A DNA stretch of 64,000 bases from Streptomyces aurantiogriseus (GCF_014649375.1 NZ_BMSX01000011.1:186001-250000), one strand, 5' to 3'. Shown: positions 1 through 9,844, counted from the stretch's first letter. A program made the numbers and translations. The notes: a model not told the origin generated them from the letters alone.

Positions 1-794
1 GGCAGGTGGACCGGGACACGGGCGTCTCCGAGTACGCGCCCAACTGGGACTGGCACGACGTGCCGTTGCTCGACCTGCTCTCCGAGCACATCGCGTATCC
101 CCTGTACCTGGACAATCCGCTGCGCGCCTGCGCGGTGGCCGAGTTGTGGTTCGGGGCCGCGCGGGGGCGCGGGGACGCCGTGGTCGTCAACCTCGGCACG
201 GGCGTCGGCGCCGGGCTGGTCCTGGGCGGCGGGCTGCACCGCGGGGTCAGCAACAGCGCCGGCGAGTGGGGGCACACCACGCTCGTGCTCGACGGCCGGC
301 TGTGCCACTGCGGCAATCACGGCTGCGTGGAGACGTACGTCGGCGCGCCCGGCATCATGCAGAACCTGCGTGAACTCAGCCCGCAGAGCGCCCTGTTGCA
401 TCCCGAGGACCAGACCGCCACCGTCGACGCCCTGGCCCGCGCGGTCGCCGTCCACGACCCGGTGGCCGTCAAGGTGGTCCGCGACACCGCCCGCTATCTG
501 GCCGCGGGCATCGCCGACCTGGTCAACCTCCTGAACCCCGAAGTCGTCGTGCTGAGCAGCTGGGTCGCCGCCCGGCTCGGCGAGCCCCTCCTGAACGAGG
601 TCCGCGAGGCCGTCGCCCGGCACGCGCTGCGGCGCCCACTGGCGTCCACCGAGATCGTCCTCTCCCCGATCCCCACCGACCCGGTCTGTCTGGGTGCGGC
701 GACGTTCGCACTCGAAGGGGCGCTGCAGTCCGTCGTACAGCGGAACGGACAGCGCGCCACCCCCGCACGGAGCCGTACCGCACCGCCCGCGTGA
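1..794 (+). CDS. ROK-family protein, C-terminal part (5' end outside window)
   Basis: The frame is open to the left edge, so only the C-terminal part of about 263 residues is present. It shows the ROK fold: a glycine-rich ATPase-like stretch (VVNLGTGVGAGLVLGG) and the ROK zinc motif CHCGNHGC followed by VE, encoded near 303-329. ROK proteins are sugar kinases or sugar-responsive repressors. A repressor would carry an N-terminal winged helix, which lies outside the window, so the two cannot be separated here. The sugar-importer operon starts about 290 bases downstream on the same strand, so a regulator of that operon is a fair inference. A short hairpin follows the stop. Confidence 0.85.
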   Translation, partial: QVDRDTGVSEYAPNWDWHDVPLLDLLSEHIAYPLYLDNPLRACAVAELWFGAARGRGDAVVVNLGTGVGAGLVLGGGLHRGVSNSAGEWGHTTLVLDGRLCHCGNHGCVETYVGAPGIMQNLRELSPQSALLHPEDQTATVDALARAVAVHDPVAVKVVRDTARYLAAGIADLVNLLNPEVVVLSSWVAARLGEPLLNEVREAVARHALRRPLASTEIVLSPIPTDPVCLGAATFALEGALQSVVQRNGQRATPARSRTAPPA

Positions 795-795
795 A

Positions 796-819
796 CCGGC
801 GAACGGCCCAGGTCGCCGG
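796..819 (+). terminator. Hairpin after the ROK gene
   Basis: A perfect 7-bp stem (CCGGCGA at 796-802 and TCGCCGG at 813-819) with a 10-base loop begins two bases after the ROK stop codon. There is no U-tract, which is common for Streptomyces terminators. Confidence 0.5.
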
Positions 820-1087
820 CCCCTGAGCCGAGAGCCACCGGCCCCCAACCCCCTCTTCCCGTCCCTCTTTTCGCAACCGCATTACCCATTCCCCGGCACT
901 CCACACCACCCTCCCCCGCCTCTCCCGTTCGCCATCCCGAACCGATCACAACGCTTCGGGCAGACTTCGTCCAACCCCTTGCCGAAGCCTTAGCCGAAGG
1001 TTAACGTCCCGCACCGCAACGCCATTCGAGCCATCTGGCGCTGAAGCCGTGTTGAGCCGCAGCCGCACTCGAGACAAGGACGTCAGC
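820..1087. promoter_or_regulatory. Regulatory region upstream of the galactoside-uptake operon
   Basis: About 270 bases without a gene. The direct repeat GCCGAAG occurs at 981-987 and 993-999, with its approximate inverse CTTCGGGC at 954-961. This clustered TTCGG/CCGAA pattern next to a ROK gene suggests operator half-sites, but no clear -35/-10 pair was identified. The ribosome site AAGGA is at 1076-1080. Confidence 0.35.
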
Positions 1088-2350
1088 ATGTCGGCAATGA
1101 GCAACAGCAACTGGTCCCGCCGATCCCTCTTCCGGGCCGCAGCGGGCATGGCCGCCGCCGGCACGCTGGCCGCGTGCGGCAGCAACAACGGGCGGTCAGG
1201 CGGTGGTTCGGGCACCGGCCTCGTGCAGTACTTCCACGCGTACGGCGAGGCGGGCACCGAGCAGGCGATCAAGAAGTACGCGGCCGCGTACGACAAGGCC
1301 AAGGTGACGACGCAGTGGATCACCGGCTCGAACTTCGAGAGCAAGCTCTTCGCGAGCCTGCTCACCAAGAACGCGCCCGACCTCTTCGAGTTCCACCCGC
1401 AGATCCAGCTGGTGAAGAGCGGTCAGGTCGCGGACCTCACCGACATCATCGAGCCGGTGAAGGACGACTTCAACCAGGCCGACATCCAGTCGCACACGGT
1501 GGACGGCAAGATATACGGCGTCCGGATGATCGACGACCCGCAGTTCTTCTTCTACCGGCCGTCCCTCTTCGAGAAGGCCAAGGTCGAAGTGCCGCAGACC
1601 CTCGAGGAGTTGCTGGAGGTCGCCGCCAAGCTCACCACGGACAAGGTCAAGGGCGTCTACCTCGGCAACACGCTGCAGGCCGTCATCCGCCCGATGATCT
1701 GGGCGGCCGGCGCCGACACCCTCGACCAGAACAACAAGCCCGCCTACCACACGGACGGCGTCGTCGAGGGCCTCAAGCAGATGCGCAAGCTGTTCACCAG
1801 CGGCGACCTGCTGCTGGACGCCCCGGCCGACTACTGGGACCCCTCCGCGCTCGTCCAGGGCCTCACCGCCGTCCAGTTCTGCGGTATGTGGGCCATGCCG
1901 GCCATGCAGAAGGCGCTCGGCGACGACCTCGGCGTCTTCCCTTTCCCCAAGGTCGGCGCCGCCGGCAAGCCCTCGGTCTACAACGGCGGCTGGTCCATGT
2001 TCGTCAACGCCAAGAGCGAGAAGATCGAGGAGGCCAAGGCGTATGTGAAGTGGCTGTGGATCGACCAGAAGGAGTACCAGGAGGACTGGGCCCTCTCCTA
2101 CGGCTTCCACGTCCCGCCGCGCACCTCGATCGCCGCGTCCGCCGAGAAGCTCAAGTCCGGGCTGCCGGCCGAGGGCGTCAAGCTCTTCACCGACTACGGG
2201 CACTTCGACAACATCGGCTGGACCCAGGCGATGATCAAGGCGACGGAGGACGTCTTCGCCGACTCCGTCCGCAAGAACGGTGACCCGGAGGCCGCGCTCG
2301 ACAAGTGCGACACGACCGTCAACGCCGAGCTCAAGAAGCTCTTCGGATAG
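1088..2350 (+). CDS. Sugar ABC transporter substrate-binding lipoprotein
   Basis: A 420-residue family-1 extracellular solute-binding protein. The leader has a twin-arginine motif (SRRSLFR) and the lipobox LAAC, so it should be exported by TAT and lipid-anchored outside the membrane. I chose ATG 1088 over the in-frame GTG at 1049 because AAGGA lies seven bases upstream of it and the leader then has normal length. Two MalF/MalG-type permeases and a beta-galactosidase follow in the same direction with short gaps, so the ligand is probably a galactoside or galacto-oligosaccharide. This is inferred from the neighbours only. Confidence 0.9.
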   Translation: MSAMSNSNWSRRSLFRAAAGMAAAGTLAACGSNNGRSGGGSGTGLVQYFHAYGEAGTEQAIKKYAAAYDKAKVTTQWITGSNFESKLFASLLTKNAPDLFEFHPQIQLVKSGQVADLTDIIEPVKDDFNQADIQSHTVDGKIYGVRMIDDPQFFFYRPSLFEKAKVEVPQTLEELLEVAAKLTTDKVKGVYLGNTLQAVIRPMIWAAGADTLDQNNKPAYHTDGVVEGLKQMRKLFTSGDLLLDAPADYWDPSALVQGLTAVQFCGMWAMPAMQKALGDDLGVFPFPKVGAAGKPSVYNGGWSMFVNAKSEKIEEAKAYVKWLWIDQKEYQEDWALSYGFHVPPRTSIAASAEKLKSGLPAEGVKLFTDYGHFDNIGWTQAMIKATEDVFADSVRKNGDPEAALDKCDTTVNAELKKLFG

Positions 2351-2370
2351 GCCGGCGGACGGACCACGCC

Positions 2371-3336
2371 ATGTCGACCACCACCAAGCTCGACCTCGCG
2401 AGCCCCGCCCCGGCGAAGCCCTCCCAGGGCCGTCCGCGGCGGGGTCTGCGGGGCAGCGGCACGTTCAACTTCTGGCTCTTCACCGGGCCGTTCCTCATTG
2501 GCCTGCTCATCTTCGTCTACGTCCCGATCGGCTGGAGCATCTGGCTCAGCTTCTTCGAGGCACGCTTCACCGTCACCCCCAGCACGTTCGTCGGGTTCGA
2601 CAACTACCGGTTCATGCTGGAGAACGACAACTTCACCGGCGCCCTCGGCACCTTCACCGTCTTCGCCGCGATCATCGTGCCCACCACCTGGGCGCTCTCG
2701 CTCGGTCTGGCGCTGATGGTGAACCGGCTGCGGTTCATGCGGGCGTTCTTCCGGTCGGTCTTCTTCCTGCCGACGGCGTGCAGTTACGTCGCCGCCTCCC
2801 TCATCTGGAAGATGTCCGTCTTCAACGGGGTCCGCTTCGGTCTGGCGAACACCGTGCTCGGCTGGTTCGGCGTCGAGAACATCGCCTGGCTCGCCAACCC
2901 CGACCCGCCGTGGTACTGGCTCGTCATCGTCACCGCGCGTCTGTGGCTGCAGTCCGGTTTCTACATGATCCTCTTCCTGGCCGCGCTGCAGAACATCCCC
3001 GGCGAGCTGTACGAGGCGGCCGCGATCGACGGCGCCAAGCGGGGCTGGCAGACCTTCTGGTACATCACCCTGCCGCAGCTTCGGGCGACCTCGACGGCCG
3101 TGATCCTGCTGCTGCTGATCGCCGCCTACCAGGCCTTCGACGAGTTCTTCAACCTGCTGTCCAAGACCACCTGGGGACGGCCACCGCTCGTCGAGCTGTA
3201 CTACACCGCTCTCGGCGACAACCAGGACTACGGCGCGGGCAGCGCGGGCGCGGTGATCCTCACCCTGCTGATCGTCGTCGTGACCCTGTTCCAGGGCAAG
3301 ATCATGGGTTTCGGAAGGGGTGAGGAGTCCAAGTGA
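2371..3336 (+). CDS. Sugar ABC transporter permease, MalF type
   Basis: A 321-residue integral membrane protein with about six transmembrane segments (for example LIGLLIFVYVPIGWSIWLSF). It carries the EAA loop that contacts the ATPase, near residues 214-232 (YEAAAIDGAKRGWQ). ATG 2371 was taken as the start, 20 bases after the binding-protein stop; an upstream in-frame ATG at 2305 would overlap that gene by 46 bases. It forms a heterodimeric channel with the next gene. No ATP-binding subunit is encoded in the operon; Streptomyces sugar importers of this class usually share the MsiK ATPase, which is family knowledge and not visible here. Confidence 0.9.
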   Translation: MSTTTKLDLASPAPAKPSQGRPRRGLRGSGTFNFWLFTGPFLIGLLIFVYVPIGWSIWLSFFEARFTVTPSTFVGFDNYRFMLENDNFTGALGTFTVFAAIIVPTTWALSLGLALMVNRLRFMRAFFRSVFFLPTACSYVAASLIWKMSVFNGVRFGLANTVLGWFGVENIAWLANPDPPWYWLVIVTARLWLQSGFYMILFLAALQNIPGELYEAAAIDGAKRGWQTFWYITLPQLRATSTAVILLLLIAAYQAFDEFFNLLSKTTWGRPPLVELYYTALGDNQDYGAGSAGAVILTLLIVVVTLFQGKIMGFGRGEESK

Positions 3337-4238
3337 CCACCACCGCACCCGAGGTGACCAAGACCGCCCCCGCCGGCGGCCCCCGCGGCACCGGACGTGG
3401 CCGCGGCCGCGGCCGCGGGGTGATGAGCTCCACCGGCCTGTACCTCGCGATCGGCGTCGCCGCCTTCTTCTTCCTGATCCCGTTCTACGTCCTGATCCGC
3501 AACGCCCTCTCCACCGACGCCCAGATCACCGGCGAGGAGTGGACGCTCTTCCCCACGGACATCCAGTGGGGCAACATCACCGAGCCGTTCGACGACCCGA
3601 CGGTCGACTTCGGCCAGTCGATGGTGAACTCGCTGATCGTGGGTGTTCTGCATACCGTCGGCACCCTGCTGGTGTGCTCGCTGGCCGGCTACGGCCTGGC
3701 CCGCATCCCCTACCGGCACGCCAACAAGGTGTTCTACGCCGTCCTGTTCACCCTGATGGTGCCGACCGCCGTCACGTTCGTGCCCGGCTTCGTGCTGGTG
3801 TCGTCCCTCGGCTGGATCGACTCCTACCGGGGTCTGATCATCCCGGGCCTCTTCAGTGGTTTCACCTGCTTCCTCTTCCGGCAGTACTTCCTGGGGTTCC
3901 CGAAGGAGCTGGAGGAGGCGGCGCGCGTGGACGGGCTCGGCTACTGGGGCGCGTACTGGCGCGTCGTGGTACCGAACTCGCTGAACTTCTTCGCGGCGAT
4001 CGCCACCATCACCTTCATCAACGGCTGGAACTCCTTCCTGTGGCCGCTGGTCATCGGCCAGGACCCCAGCGCCTGGACCGTGCAGGTCGCGCTGTCGTCG
4101 TACATGACCAACCAGACCGTCAACTACCACCTGATCTTCATGGCCACGGCCATTTCCATCCTGCCCCTGTTGCTGGTGTTCCTCTTCCTCCAGCGCTGGC
4201 TGGTGCAGGGGATCGCCCAGACCGGCATCAAGGGCTGA
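3333..4238 (+). CDS. Sugar ABC transporter permease, MalG type
   Basis: A 301-residue partner permease. GTG 3333 overlaps the preceding stop codon (GTGA), so the two permeases are translationally coupled. The N-terminus is a basic, Gly/Arg-rich cytoplasmic tail (RGTGRGRGRGRG), followed by about six membrane segments. The EAA loop (ELEEAARVDGLGYWGAYW) is near residues 193-213. It ends with the short C-terminal tail usual in MalG homologues. Twelve bases separate it from the beta-galactosidase start, so all four genes are one operon. Confidence 0.9.
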   Translation: MTTTAPEVTKTAPAGGPRGTGRGRGRGRGVMSSTGLYLAIGVAAFFFLIPFYVLIRNALSTDAQITGEEWTLFPTDIQWGNITEPFDDPTVDFGQSMVNSLIVGVLHTVGTLLVCSLAGYGLARIPYRHANKVFYAVLFTLMVPTAVTFVPGFVLVSSLGWIDSYRGLIIPGLFSGFTCFLFRQYFLGFPKELEEAARVDGLGYWGAYWRVVVPNSLNFFAAIATITFINGWNSFLWPLVIGQDPSAWTVQVALSSYMTNQTVNYHLIFMATAISILPLLLVFLFLQRWLVQGIAQTGIKG

Positions 4239-4250
4239 GCTAGGAGACAG

Positions 4251-7118
4251 ATGTCATTCCGCACGACCACGGCCGTCGACTACGTCGAGGACGTCTCGCC
4301 CGGCGCCGGGGCCCTTCCGCCCCGCGCCTGGTACGCCTCCTCGGACGCGAAGTCCCTTTCGCTGAACGGCAGTTGGCGCTTCCGACTGTCGGCGACGGTC
4401 GACGCCGAGGACGACTCGTTCGCCGCGGAGGGCTACGACGCCGGGGACTGGGCCGAGGTCACGGTCCCCGGTCACTGGGTCCTCCAGGGGCACGGCTCCC
4501 CCATCTACACCAACCACCTCTACCCCTTCCCGGTCGACCCGCCCCGCGTCCCGACCGAGAACCCGACGGGCGACCATCTGCGGGTCTTCGACCTGCCGGA
4601 GGACTGGCCCGCCCTGTCGGAGGGCGGCGCCGTCCTGCGCTTCGACGGCGTGGAGTCCTGCGCCCGGGTCTGGCTGAACGGCACGGAGATCGGTGAGTTC
4701 AAGGGCTCGCGGCTGCCGCACGAGTTCGCGGTCGGCCATCTGCTGCAGACTGTCGACAATGTACTGGCGGTCCGTGTCCACCAGTGGTCCGCGGGCTCGT
4801 ACCTGGAGGACCAGGACCAGTGGTGGCTGCCGGGCATCTTCCGTGATGTGACCCTGCTGCACCGCCCGGCCGGGGCCGCCCTCGACTTCTTCGTGCACGC
4901 CTCCTACGACCACGTCACGGGCGAGGGCACCCTGCGCGTCGACTCCGACGTCGACGGGCGGGTGACCGTACCCGCGCTGGACATCGATGTCGCGACCGGG
5001 GAAGCGGTCACGGTCCCCGTTCTGCCATGGACGGCGGAGACCCCGAAGCTCTACGACGGTTTCCTCGCCACCGAGGGCGAGCGCGTCCCGCTGCGGATCG
5101 GTTTCCGTACGGTCGTCCTGGAGGACGGCCTGATCAAGGTCAACGGCAGGGCCGTCCTGTTCAAGGGCGTCAACCGGCACGAGTGGCACCCGGAGCAGGG
5201 CCGCGCGCTCGACCTGGAGACGATGCGCGAGGACGTGCTGCTGATGAAGCGGCACAACGTCAACGCCGTCCGCACCTCGCACTACCCGCCCCACCCGGCC
5301 TTCCTCGACCTGTGCGACGAGTACGGGCTGTGGGTGATCGACGAGTGCGACCTGGAGACCCACGGCTTCGTCGAGCAGGACTGGCGGGACAACCCCGTCG
5401 ACGACGACCGCTGGACCCCGGCCCTCCTGGACCGCGCCGCCCGTATGGTCGAGCGGGACAAGAACCACCCGTCGGTGGTGATCTGGTCCCTGGGCAACGA
5501 GGCCGGCACCGGACGCGGTCTGACCGCGATGGCCGAGTGGATCCACGGCCGTGACGCCTCGCGCCTGGTGCACTACGAGGGCGACATCGACTGCCGCGAC
5601 ACGGATGTCTACTCGCGCATGTACGCCTTCCACGAGGAGGTCGAGCGGATCGGCCGCGGCCTGGACGGCGGCACCCACAAACGGCGCCGACTCCCTTTCA
5701 TCCTCTGTGAGTACGGCCACGCCATGGGCAACGGCCCCGGCGGCATCGCCGACTACCAGCGGCTGTTCGAGGCGCACGAGCGGCTCCAGGGCGGCTTCAT
5801 CTGGGAGTGGATCGACCACGGCATCAAGGACCCCCGCTACGGCTACGCGTACGGCGGCGACTTCGGCGAGGAGCTGCACGACGGGAACTTCGTCTGCGAC
5901 GGCCTGGTCTTCCCCGACCGCACCCCCTCCCCCGGGCTCGTCGAGTTCAAGAAGGTGATCGAGCCGGTCGCGATCACCGGCGACGGCACGGACGGCACCG
6001 TGCGGGTGACCAACAAGCAGGACTTCGCCGACCTGTCGGCGCTGGCCTTCGAGTGGTCGTACCAGGTGGACGGCGAGACGATCGAGGCGGGCAGTCTGAG
6101 CGTGCCGTCACTCGCCCCCGGCGAGTCGGTCGACGTCAAGCTGCCGGAGCCGCCCGCGGACACGCGGCGTGCCGAGACGCGGTGGACCGTGCGGGCGCTG
6201 CTGGCGGCCGACACGGCGTGGGGACGGAAGGACCACGAGGTGGCGTGGGGGGAGTTCCCGGTCACCGCCCGTCCGTCGCCCACGGTCGTCCCCACCGACG
6301 GGCCGGTGGTCGGGGAACGGCTGATCACGCTCGGCCCGGCGGCCTTCGACACCCGTACCGGTGCGCTGAGGACGATCGGCGGGGTGTCCGTCGAGGGTTT
6401 CCGTCTCGATGTATGGCGGGCGACCACCGACAACGACGAGGGCGCCGAGTGGCAGTCGGACACCCGCTACGGCGTGCTGTGGCGCACGCTGGGCCTGCAC
6501 CGGGTACGGCACCGCCTGGACGCGGTGGAGGTGGGCGACGCCGCGCTGACGGTACGGACCAGGGTGGCGCCCGCCGCCCGGGAGGTCGGCCTCGCCACGG
6601 TGTACCGCTGGACCTCCGACGGCGACCGGCTGAAGCTGACCGTGTCCGTGACGCCCGAGGGCGACTGGACGGTGCCGCTGCCCCGGCTGGGCGTCCGCTT
6701 CGGACTCGCCGAGGCCGACCAGGTGAAGTGGTTCGGCGGCGGTCCCGGCGAGGCGTATCCCGACAGCAGGGCGGCGTCGATGGTCGGCCGCTGGCAGTCG
6801 ACTGTAGACGATCTGCAGACGCCATACGTCCGCCCCCAGGAGAACGGCGCCCGCGCCGATGTCCGCTGGGCGGAGATCGGCGGGCTGCGGATCGAGGGCG
6901 ACCCGGAGTTCTGGTTCAGCGCCCGCCGCTGGACGAACGAGCAGCTGGACGCCGCCCGGCACCGCACCGACCTGGTGCCGGGCGACACCGTGTGGGTCAA
7001 CCTCGACCACGGCCAGCACGGCATCGGCTCGCAGTCCTGCGGCCCGGGCCCACTGCCGCAGTACTTCCTGAAGGCCGCGCCCGCCGAGTTCTCGTTCGTG
7101 TTCTCGGAGATCGGTTAA
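4251..7118 (+). CDS. Beta-galactosidase, glycoside hydrolase family 2
   Basis: A 955-residue GH2 enzyme of LacZ architecture: jelly-roll N-domain, immunoglobulin-like domain, TIM barrel, a second immunoglobulin-like domain, and a C-terminal small-chain domain. The acid/base glutamate is E417 in WSLGNEAG and the nucleophile is E487 in LCEYGHAMGN. The length is slightly below E. coli LacZ (about 1020). There is no signal peptide, so it acts in the cytoplasm on galactosides brought in by the transporter encoded just upstream. The start has GGAGA at 4244-4248, although only a few bases before ATG. It is followed by a strong terminator. Confidence 0.92.
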   Translation: MSFRTTTAVDYVEDVSPGAGALPPRAWYASSDAKSLSLNGSWRFRLSATVDAEDDSFAAEGYDAGDWAEVTVPGHWVLQGHGSPIYTNHLYPFPVDPPRVPTENPTGDHLRVFDLPEDWPALSEGGAVLRFDGVESCARVWLNGTEIGEFKGSRLPHEFAVGHLLQTVDNVLAVRVHQWSAGSYLEDQDQWWLPGIFRDVTLLHRPAGAALDFFVHASYDHVTGEGTLRVDSDVDGRVTVPALDIDVATGEAVTVPVLPWTAETPKLYDGFLATEGERVPLRIGFRTVVLEDGLIKVNGRAVLFKGVNRHEWHPEQGRALDLETMREDVLLMKRHNVNAVRTSHYPPHPAFLDLCDEYGLWVIDECDLETHGFVEQDWRDNPVDDDRWTPALLDRAARMVERDKNHPSVVIWSLGNEAGTGRGLTAMAEWIHGRDASRLVHYEGDIDCRDTDVYSRMYAFHEEVERIGRGLDGGTHKRRRLPFILCEYGHAMGNGPGGIADYQRLFEAHERLQGGFIWEWIDHGIKDPRYGYAYGGDFGEELHDGNFVCDGLVFPDRTPSPGLVEFKKVIEPVAITGDGTDGTVRVTNKQDFADLSALAFEWSYQVDGETIEAGSLSVPSLAPGESVDVKLPEPPADTRRAETRWTVRALLAADTAWGRKDHEVAWGEFPVTARPSPTVVPTDGPVVGERLITLGPAAFDTRTGALRTIGGVSVEGFRLDVWRATTDNDEGAEWQSDTRYGVLWRTLGLHRVRHRLDAVEVGDAALTVRTRVAPAAREVGLATVYRWTSDGDRLKLTVSVTPEGDWTVPLPRLGVRFGLAEADQVKWFGGGPGEAYPDSRAASMVGRWQSTVDDLQTPYVRPQENGARADVRWAEIGGLRIEGDPEFWFSARRWTNEQLDAARHRTDLVPGDTVWVNLDHGQHGIGSQSCGPGPLPQYFLKAAPAEFSFVFSEIG

Positions 7119-7163
7119 CCGATTGACCAATTGATCGACATTCCGACACGGTGATGACGTCTC

Positions 7164-7199
7164 CCGAGGCCGGCCGGCTCCCCACCCGGCCGGCCTCGG
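7164..7199 (+). terminator. Strong hairpin terminator of the beta-galactosidase operon
   Basis: Perfect 14-bp inverted repeat, CCGAGGCCGGCCGG at 7164-7177 and its complement at 7186-7199, with an 8-base loop. It lies 46 bases after the lacZ-like stop and before the next operon. Confidence 0.75.
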
Positions 7200-7239
7200 C
7201 CGTGCGGTTCCTCGTCCCCATCCCACGGAGGTTCCTCGA

Positions 7240-8235
7240 GTGAGCGGCAGCATCGAGGTGCGCGGTCTGTCCCGCACCTTCCACACCACCGTCCGCCGCC
7301 CCGGCCTCATGGGAGCCGTGCGCTCCCTGGTCAACCCGGAGCGGGTCGCCAAGCACGCCGTCAGCGACATCACCTTCGACGTGGCCGCGGGCGAACTCCT
7401 CGCCCTGCTCGGCCCGAACGGCGCCGGCAAGTCCACCATCATCAAGATGCTCACCGGCATCCTCACCCCCACCTCCGGCGAGGCCCGCGTCGCGGGCGTC
7501 GTGCCGTACGAGGAGCGGGAGCGCAACGCCCGCAACATCGGCGCGGTGTTCGGACAGCGCACCCAGCTGTGGTGGGACCTCCCGGTGCGTGAGTCGTTCG
7601 CGATCCTGCGGGACATCTACGAGGTGCCCAAGGCCGAACACGCCGCCCGGCTCAAGGAGTTCGACGACCTGCTGGACCTGTCGTCCTTCTGGGACACCCG
7701 GGTCCGTCATCTCTCCCTCGGCCAGCGCGTCCGCAGCGATCTGGCGGCGGCGCTGCTGCACGACCCGCCCGTCGTCTTCCTCGACGAGCCGACCATCGGC
7801 ATGGACGTCGTGGTCAAGGAGCAGGTCCGCGAGTTCCTGCGGCACCAGGTCGAACAGCGCGGCCGGACGGTGCTGCTGACCACGCACGACATGACCGAGG
7901 TGGAGCGGCTCGCCGAACGGGTCGTCCTGATCAACCACGGCCGGCTCGTCCTGGACGGCAGCCTCGACGAGATCCGCCGCAAGTTCGGCTCGACCTGGCA
8001 GGTGCGGGCCACCCTCGCCGACGCGCACAGCGACGTCGTACCGCTGCCGGGCATCGCGGTGCTGCGGCACGACGGGCCGCAGGTCGTGTTCGGCCCCGAC
8101 GGAGCCGACGCGCCGACCGTCCACCAGGCGCTGAAGGCGGTCATCGAGCGGTACGAGGTGACGGGCATCGCCATCGACGAGGCGGACCTCGAGGACGTCA
8201 TGCGGGCCGCCTACATCCACGCCGGGGCGGTGTGA
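7240..8235 (+). CDS. ABC-2 type transporter, ATP-binding protein
   Basis: A 331-residue ATPase. Walker A is GPNGAGKST at residues 58-66, the signature LSLGQ at 158-162, Walker B VVFLDEP with D182/E183, and the switch histidine is in TTHDM. The sequence around the Q-loop (FGQRTQLWWDLPV) and the gene order match the uncharacterised ABC-2 export group of COG4586/COG4587/COG3694. GTG 7240 is preceded by GGAGG at 7227-7231. Its last bases overlap the following permease. Substrate unknown; export of a lipid or hydrophobic compound is typical of ABC-2 systems. Confidence 0.9.
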   Translation: MSGSIEVRGLSRTFHTTVRRPGLMGAVRSLVNPERVAKHAVSDITFDVAAGELLALLGPNGAGKSTIIKMLTGILTPTSGEARVAGVVPYEERERNARNIGAVFGQRTQLWWDLPVRESFAILRDIYEVPKAEHAARLKEFDDLLDLSSFWDTRVRHLSLGQRVRSDLAAALLHDPPVVFLDEPTIGMDVVVKEQVREFLRHQVEQRGRTVLLTTHDMTEVERLAERVVLINHGRLVLDGSLDEIRRKFGSTWQVRATLADAHSDVVPLPGIAVLRHDGPQVVFGPDGADAPTVHQALKAVIERYEVTGIAIDEADLEDVMRAAYIHAGAV

Positions 8236-9038
8236 TGGCCACGGTGCACGCCTGGCGCGCCGCCCGCGTCACCCCGCTCGGCGAACTGCACAGCCCGCCC
8301 CGGATGACCGCCGTCCTGCTCCGGCTGACCGTGCAGGTGGTCCTGGTGGCGTCGCTGTGGGACGGCCTGTACGCGCACACCGGCACCACCGCCGGACTCG
8401 ACCGCGACCAGGCGGTCACCTACGCCGTCCTGGCCGTACTCGCCTCCCGGCTGCGGGAGCTGGACCAGTACGCGGGCCGGGACACCGTGCTGCAGCACAT
8501 GCACTTCGGCACGATCGTCTACTGGTATCTGCGCCCGCTGCCGCCCCGGCGCTACCACGCTCTGCGCGCCCTCGGCGAGCAACTGTACGGCTTCGCCTGG
8601 GCGTTGAGCGGATACGCCGTCTGTCTCGCCGTCGGCGTGGTGGAGCCGCCCAAGTCGGCTGCCGTGGCAGGGGTGTTCGCGCTCAGTCTGCTGCTCGGCC
8701 AGTGGGTGCTGTACTACGTGATGCTCGTCCTGGACCAGTTGTGCTTCTGGACGGTGCGCAACAACGCCGCGATGCTCATCCTGATCTTCGCGCAGAACCT
8801 GCTGTCCGGCGTGTACGCGCCGCTGTGGTTCTTCCCGGACTGGTTCATCACGCTGAGCGGCTTCCTGCCCTTCCAGGCGACGTTGAACGTGCCGCTGTCG
8901 CTCTACATCGGCCGGATCCCGCTGTCGGACGCGGCCGGTCAGCTGGCGGTCCAGGCGGCCTGGGTGGTCGTCCTCGCCCTGTTCACCCGTTTCCTGTGGC
9001 GGCGGGCCGCCCGTCGTGTCATCTCCCAGGGAGGCTGA
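8235..9038 (+). CDS. ABC-2 type transporter permease (COG4587-like)
   Basis: A 267-residue membrane protein with about six hydrophobic segments. ATG 8235 overlaps the ATPase stop codon (TGATG), indicating coupling; an in-frame GTG three bases earlier is the alternative. It resembles the first of the two permeases in the COG4586-type export systems. It probably forms the membrane half of the transporter with the next gene. Confidence 0.85.
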   Translation: MATVHAWRAARVTPLGELHSPPRMTAVLLRLTVQVVLVASLWDGLYAHTGTTAGLDRDQAVTYAVLAVLASRLRELDQYAGRDTVLQHMHFGTIVYWYLRPLPPRRYHALRALGEQLYGFAWALSGYAVCLAVGVVEPPKSAAVAGVFALSLLLGQWVLYYVMLVLDQLCFWTVRNNAAMLILIFAQNLLSGVYAPLWFFPDWFITLSGFLPFQATLNVPLSLYIGRIPLSDAAGQLAVQAAWVVVLALFTRFLWRRAARRVISQGG

Positions 9039-9043
9039 GGCCT

Positions 9044-9844
9044 GTGAAGGGCGTCCGGATCGCGTGGCGCGTCACGCGGCTCAACTTCCGTGCCCAGCTG
9101 GAGTACCGCACCGAGTTCCTGCTGATGGTCGCGATCGGCGCGATCTGGCAGGTGTCGGTGATCGTGTTCGCGACGGTGCTGCTGTCCCGGTTCACCGGGA
9201 TGGGCGGCTGGGACAGTTCGGAGGTACTGCTGATCCCGGCGACGCGCATGCTCGCGCACGGACTGTTCGTGCTGGTGCTGGGGCGGGTGCACTTCATCGG
9301 CCGGCAGATCCAGGAGGGGAGGATCGACATCTATCTGACCCGCCCCATGCCGGTGCACCGCCAGGTCCAGCTCGCCTACTTCCCGACCAACGCGATCGGC
9401 GACCTGACCGTCGCGGCGGGCCTGATGGTGGGCGCGCTCAGCCGCAGCGAGCTGGACTGGACGGCGGGCCGGATCTCGTATTTGGTCGCCGCGATCCTCG
9501 GCGGCATGCTGCTGGAGGCGGCGCTCTTCACGGCGGTGGCCTGCGCCGCCCTGCGCTTCCCCGCCGCCGACTACTGGAGCCGCTGGCTCGAGGAACTCCT
9601 CGGCACCTTCGGCAGCTACCCGCTCAACGTGCTCCCGAGGGCGGTGGGCGGCTTTCTGACGTACGGCCTTCCGCTCGCGTTCGTCGCGTACCTCCCGGCC
9701 GCCGTCCTCACCGGCCACGGCCATGACACCGGTGTTCCGTACTGGCTGGCGGCGGTCTCACCGCTGGTGGGTGTGCTGGCCTACCTGGGCGCGCGGCTGC
9801 TGTGGCGCAGGAGCCTCGCGCACTACGCCGGGGTGAACGGCTGA
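9044..9844 (+). CDS. ABC-2 type transporter permease (COG3694-like)
   Basis: A 266-residue membrane protein, the second permease of the system. The reading frame is open far upstream, but GTG 9044 gives a protein that starts like the family (VKGVRIAWRVTRLNFRAQ), lies five bases after the previous stop, and has AGGGAGG at 9028-9034. It shows about six membrane segments and charged loops (RTEF, GRQIQEGRID) conserved in COG3694. Together the three genes form one operon ending in a long-range hairpin. Confidence 0.85.
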   Translation: MKGVRIAWRVTRLNFRAQLEYRTEFLLMVAIGAIWQVSVIVFATVLLSRFTGMGGWDSSEVLLIPATRMLAHGLFVLVLGRVHFIGRQIQEGRIDIYLTRPMPVHRQVQLAYFPTNAIGDLTVAAGLMVGALSRSELDWTAGRISYLVAAILGGMLLEAALFTAVACAALRFPAADYWSRWLEELLGTFGSYPLNVLPRAVGGFLTYGLPLAFVAYLPAAVLTGHGHDTGVPYWLAAVSPLVGVLAYLGARLLWRRSLAHYAGVNG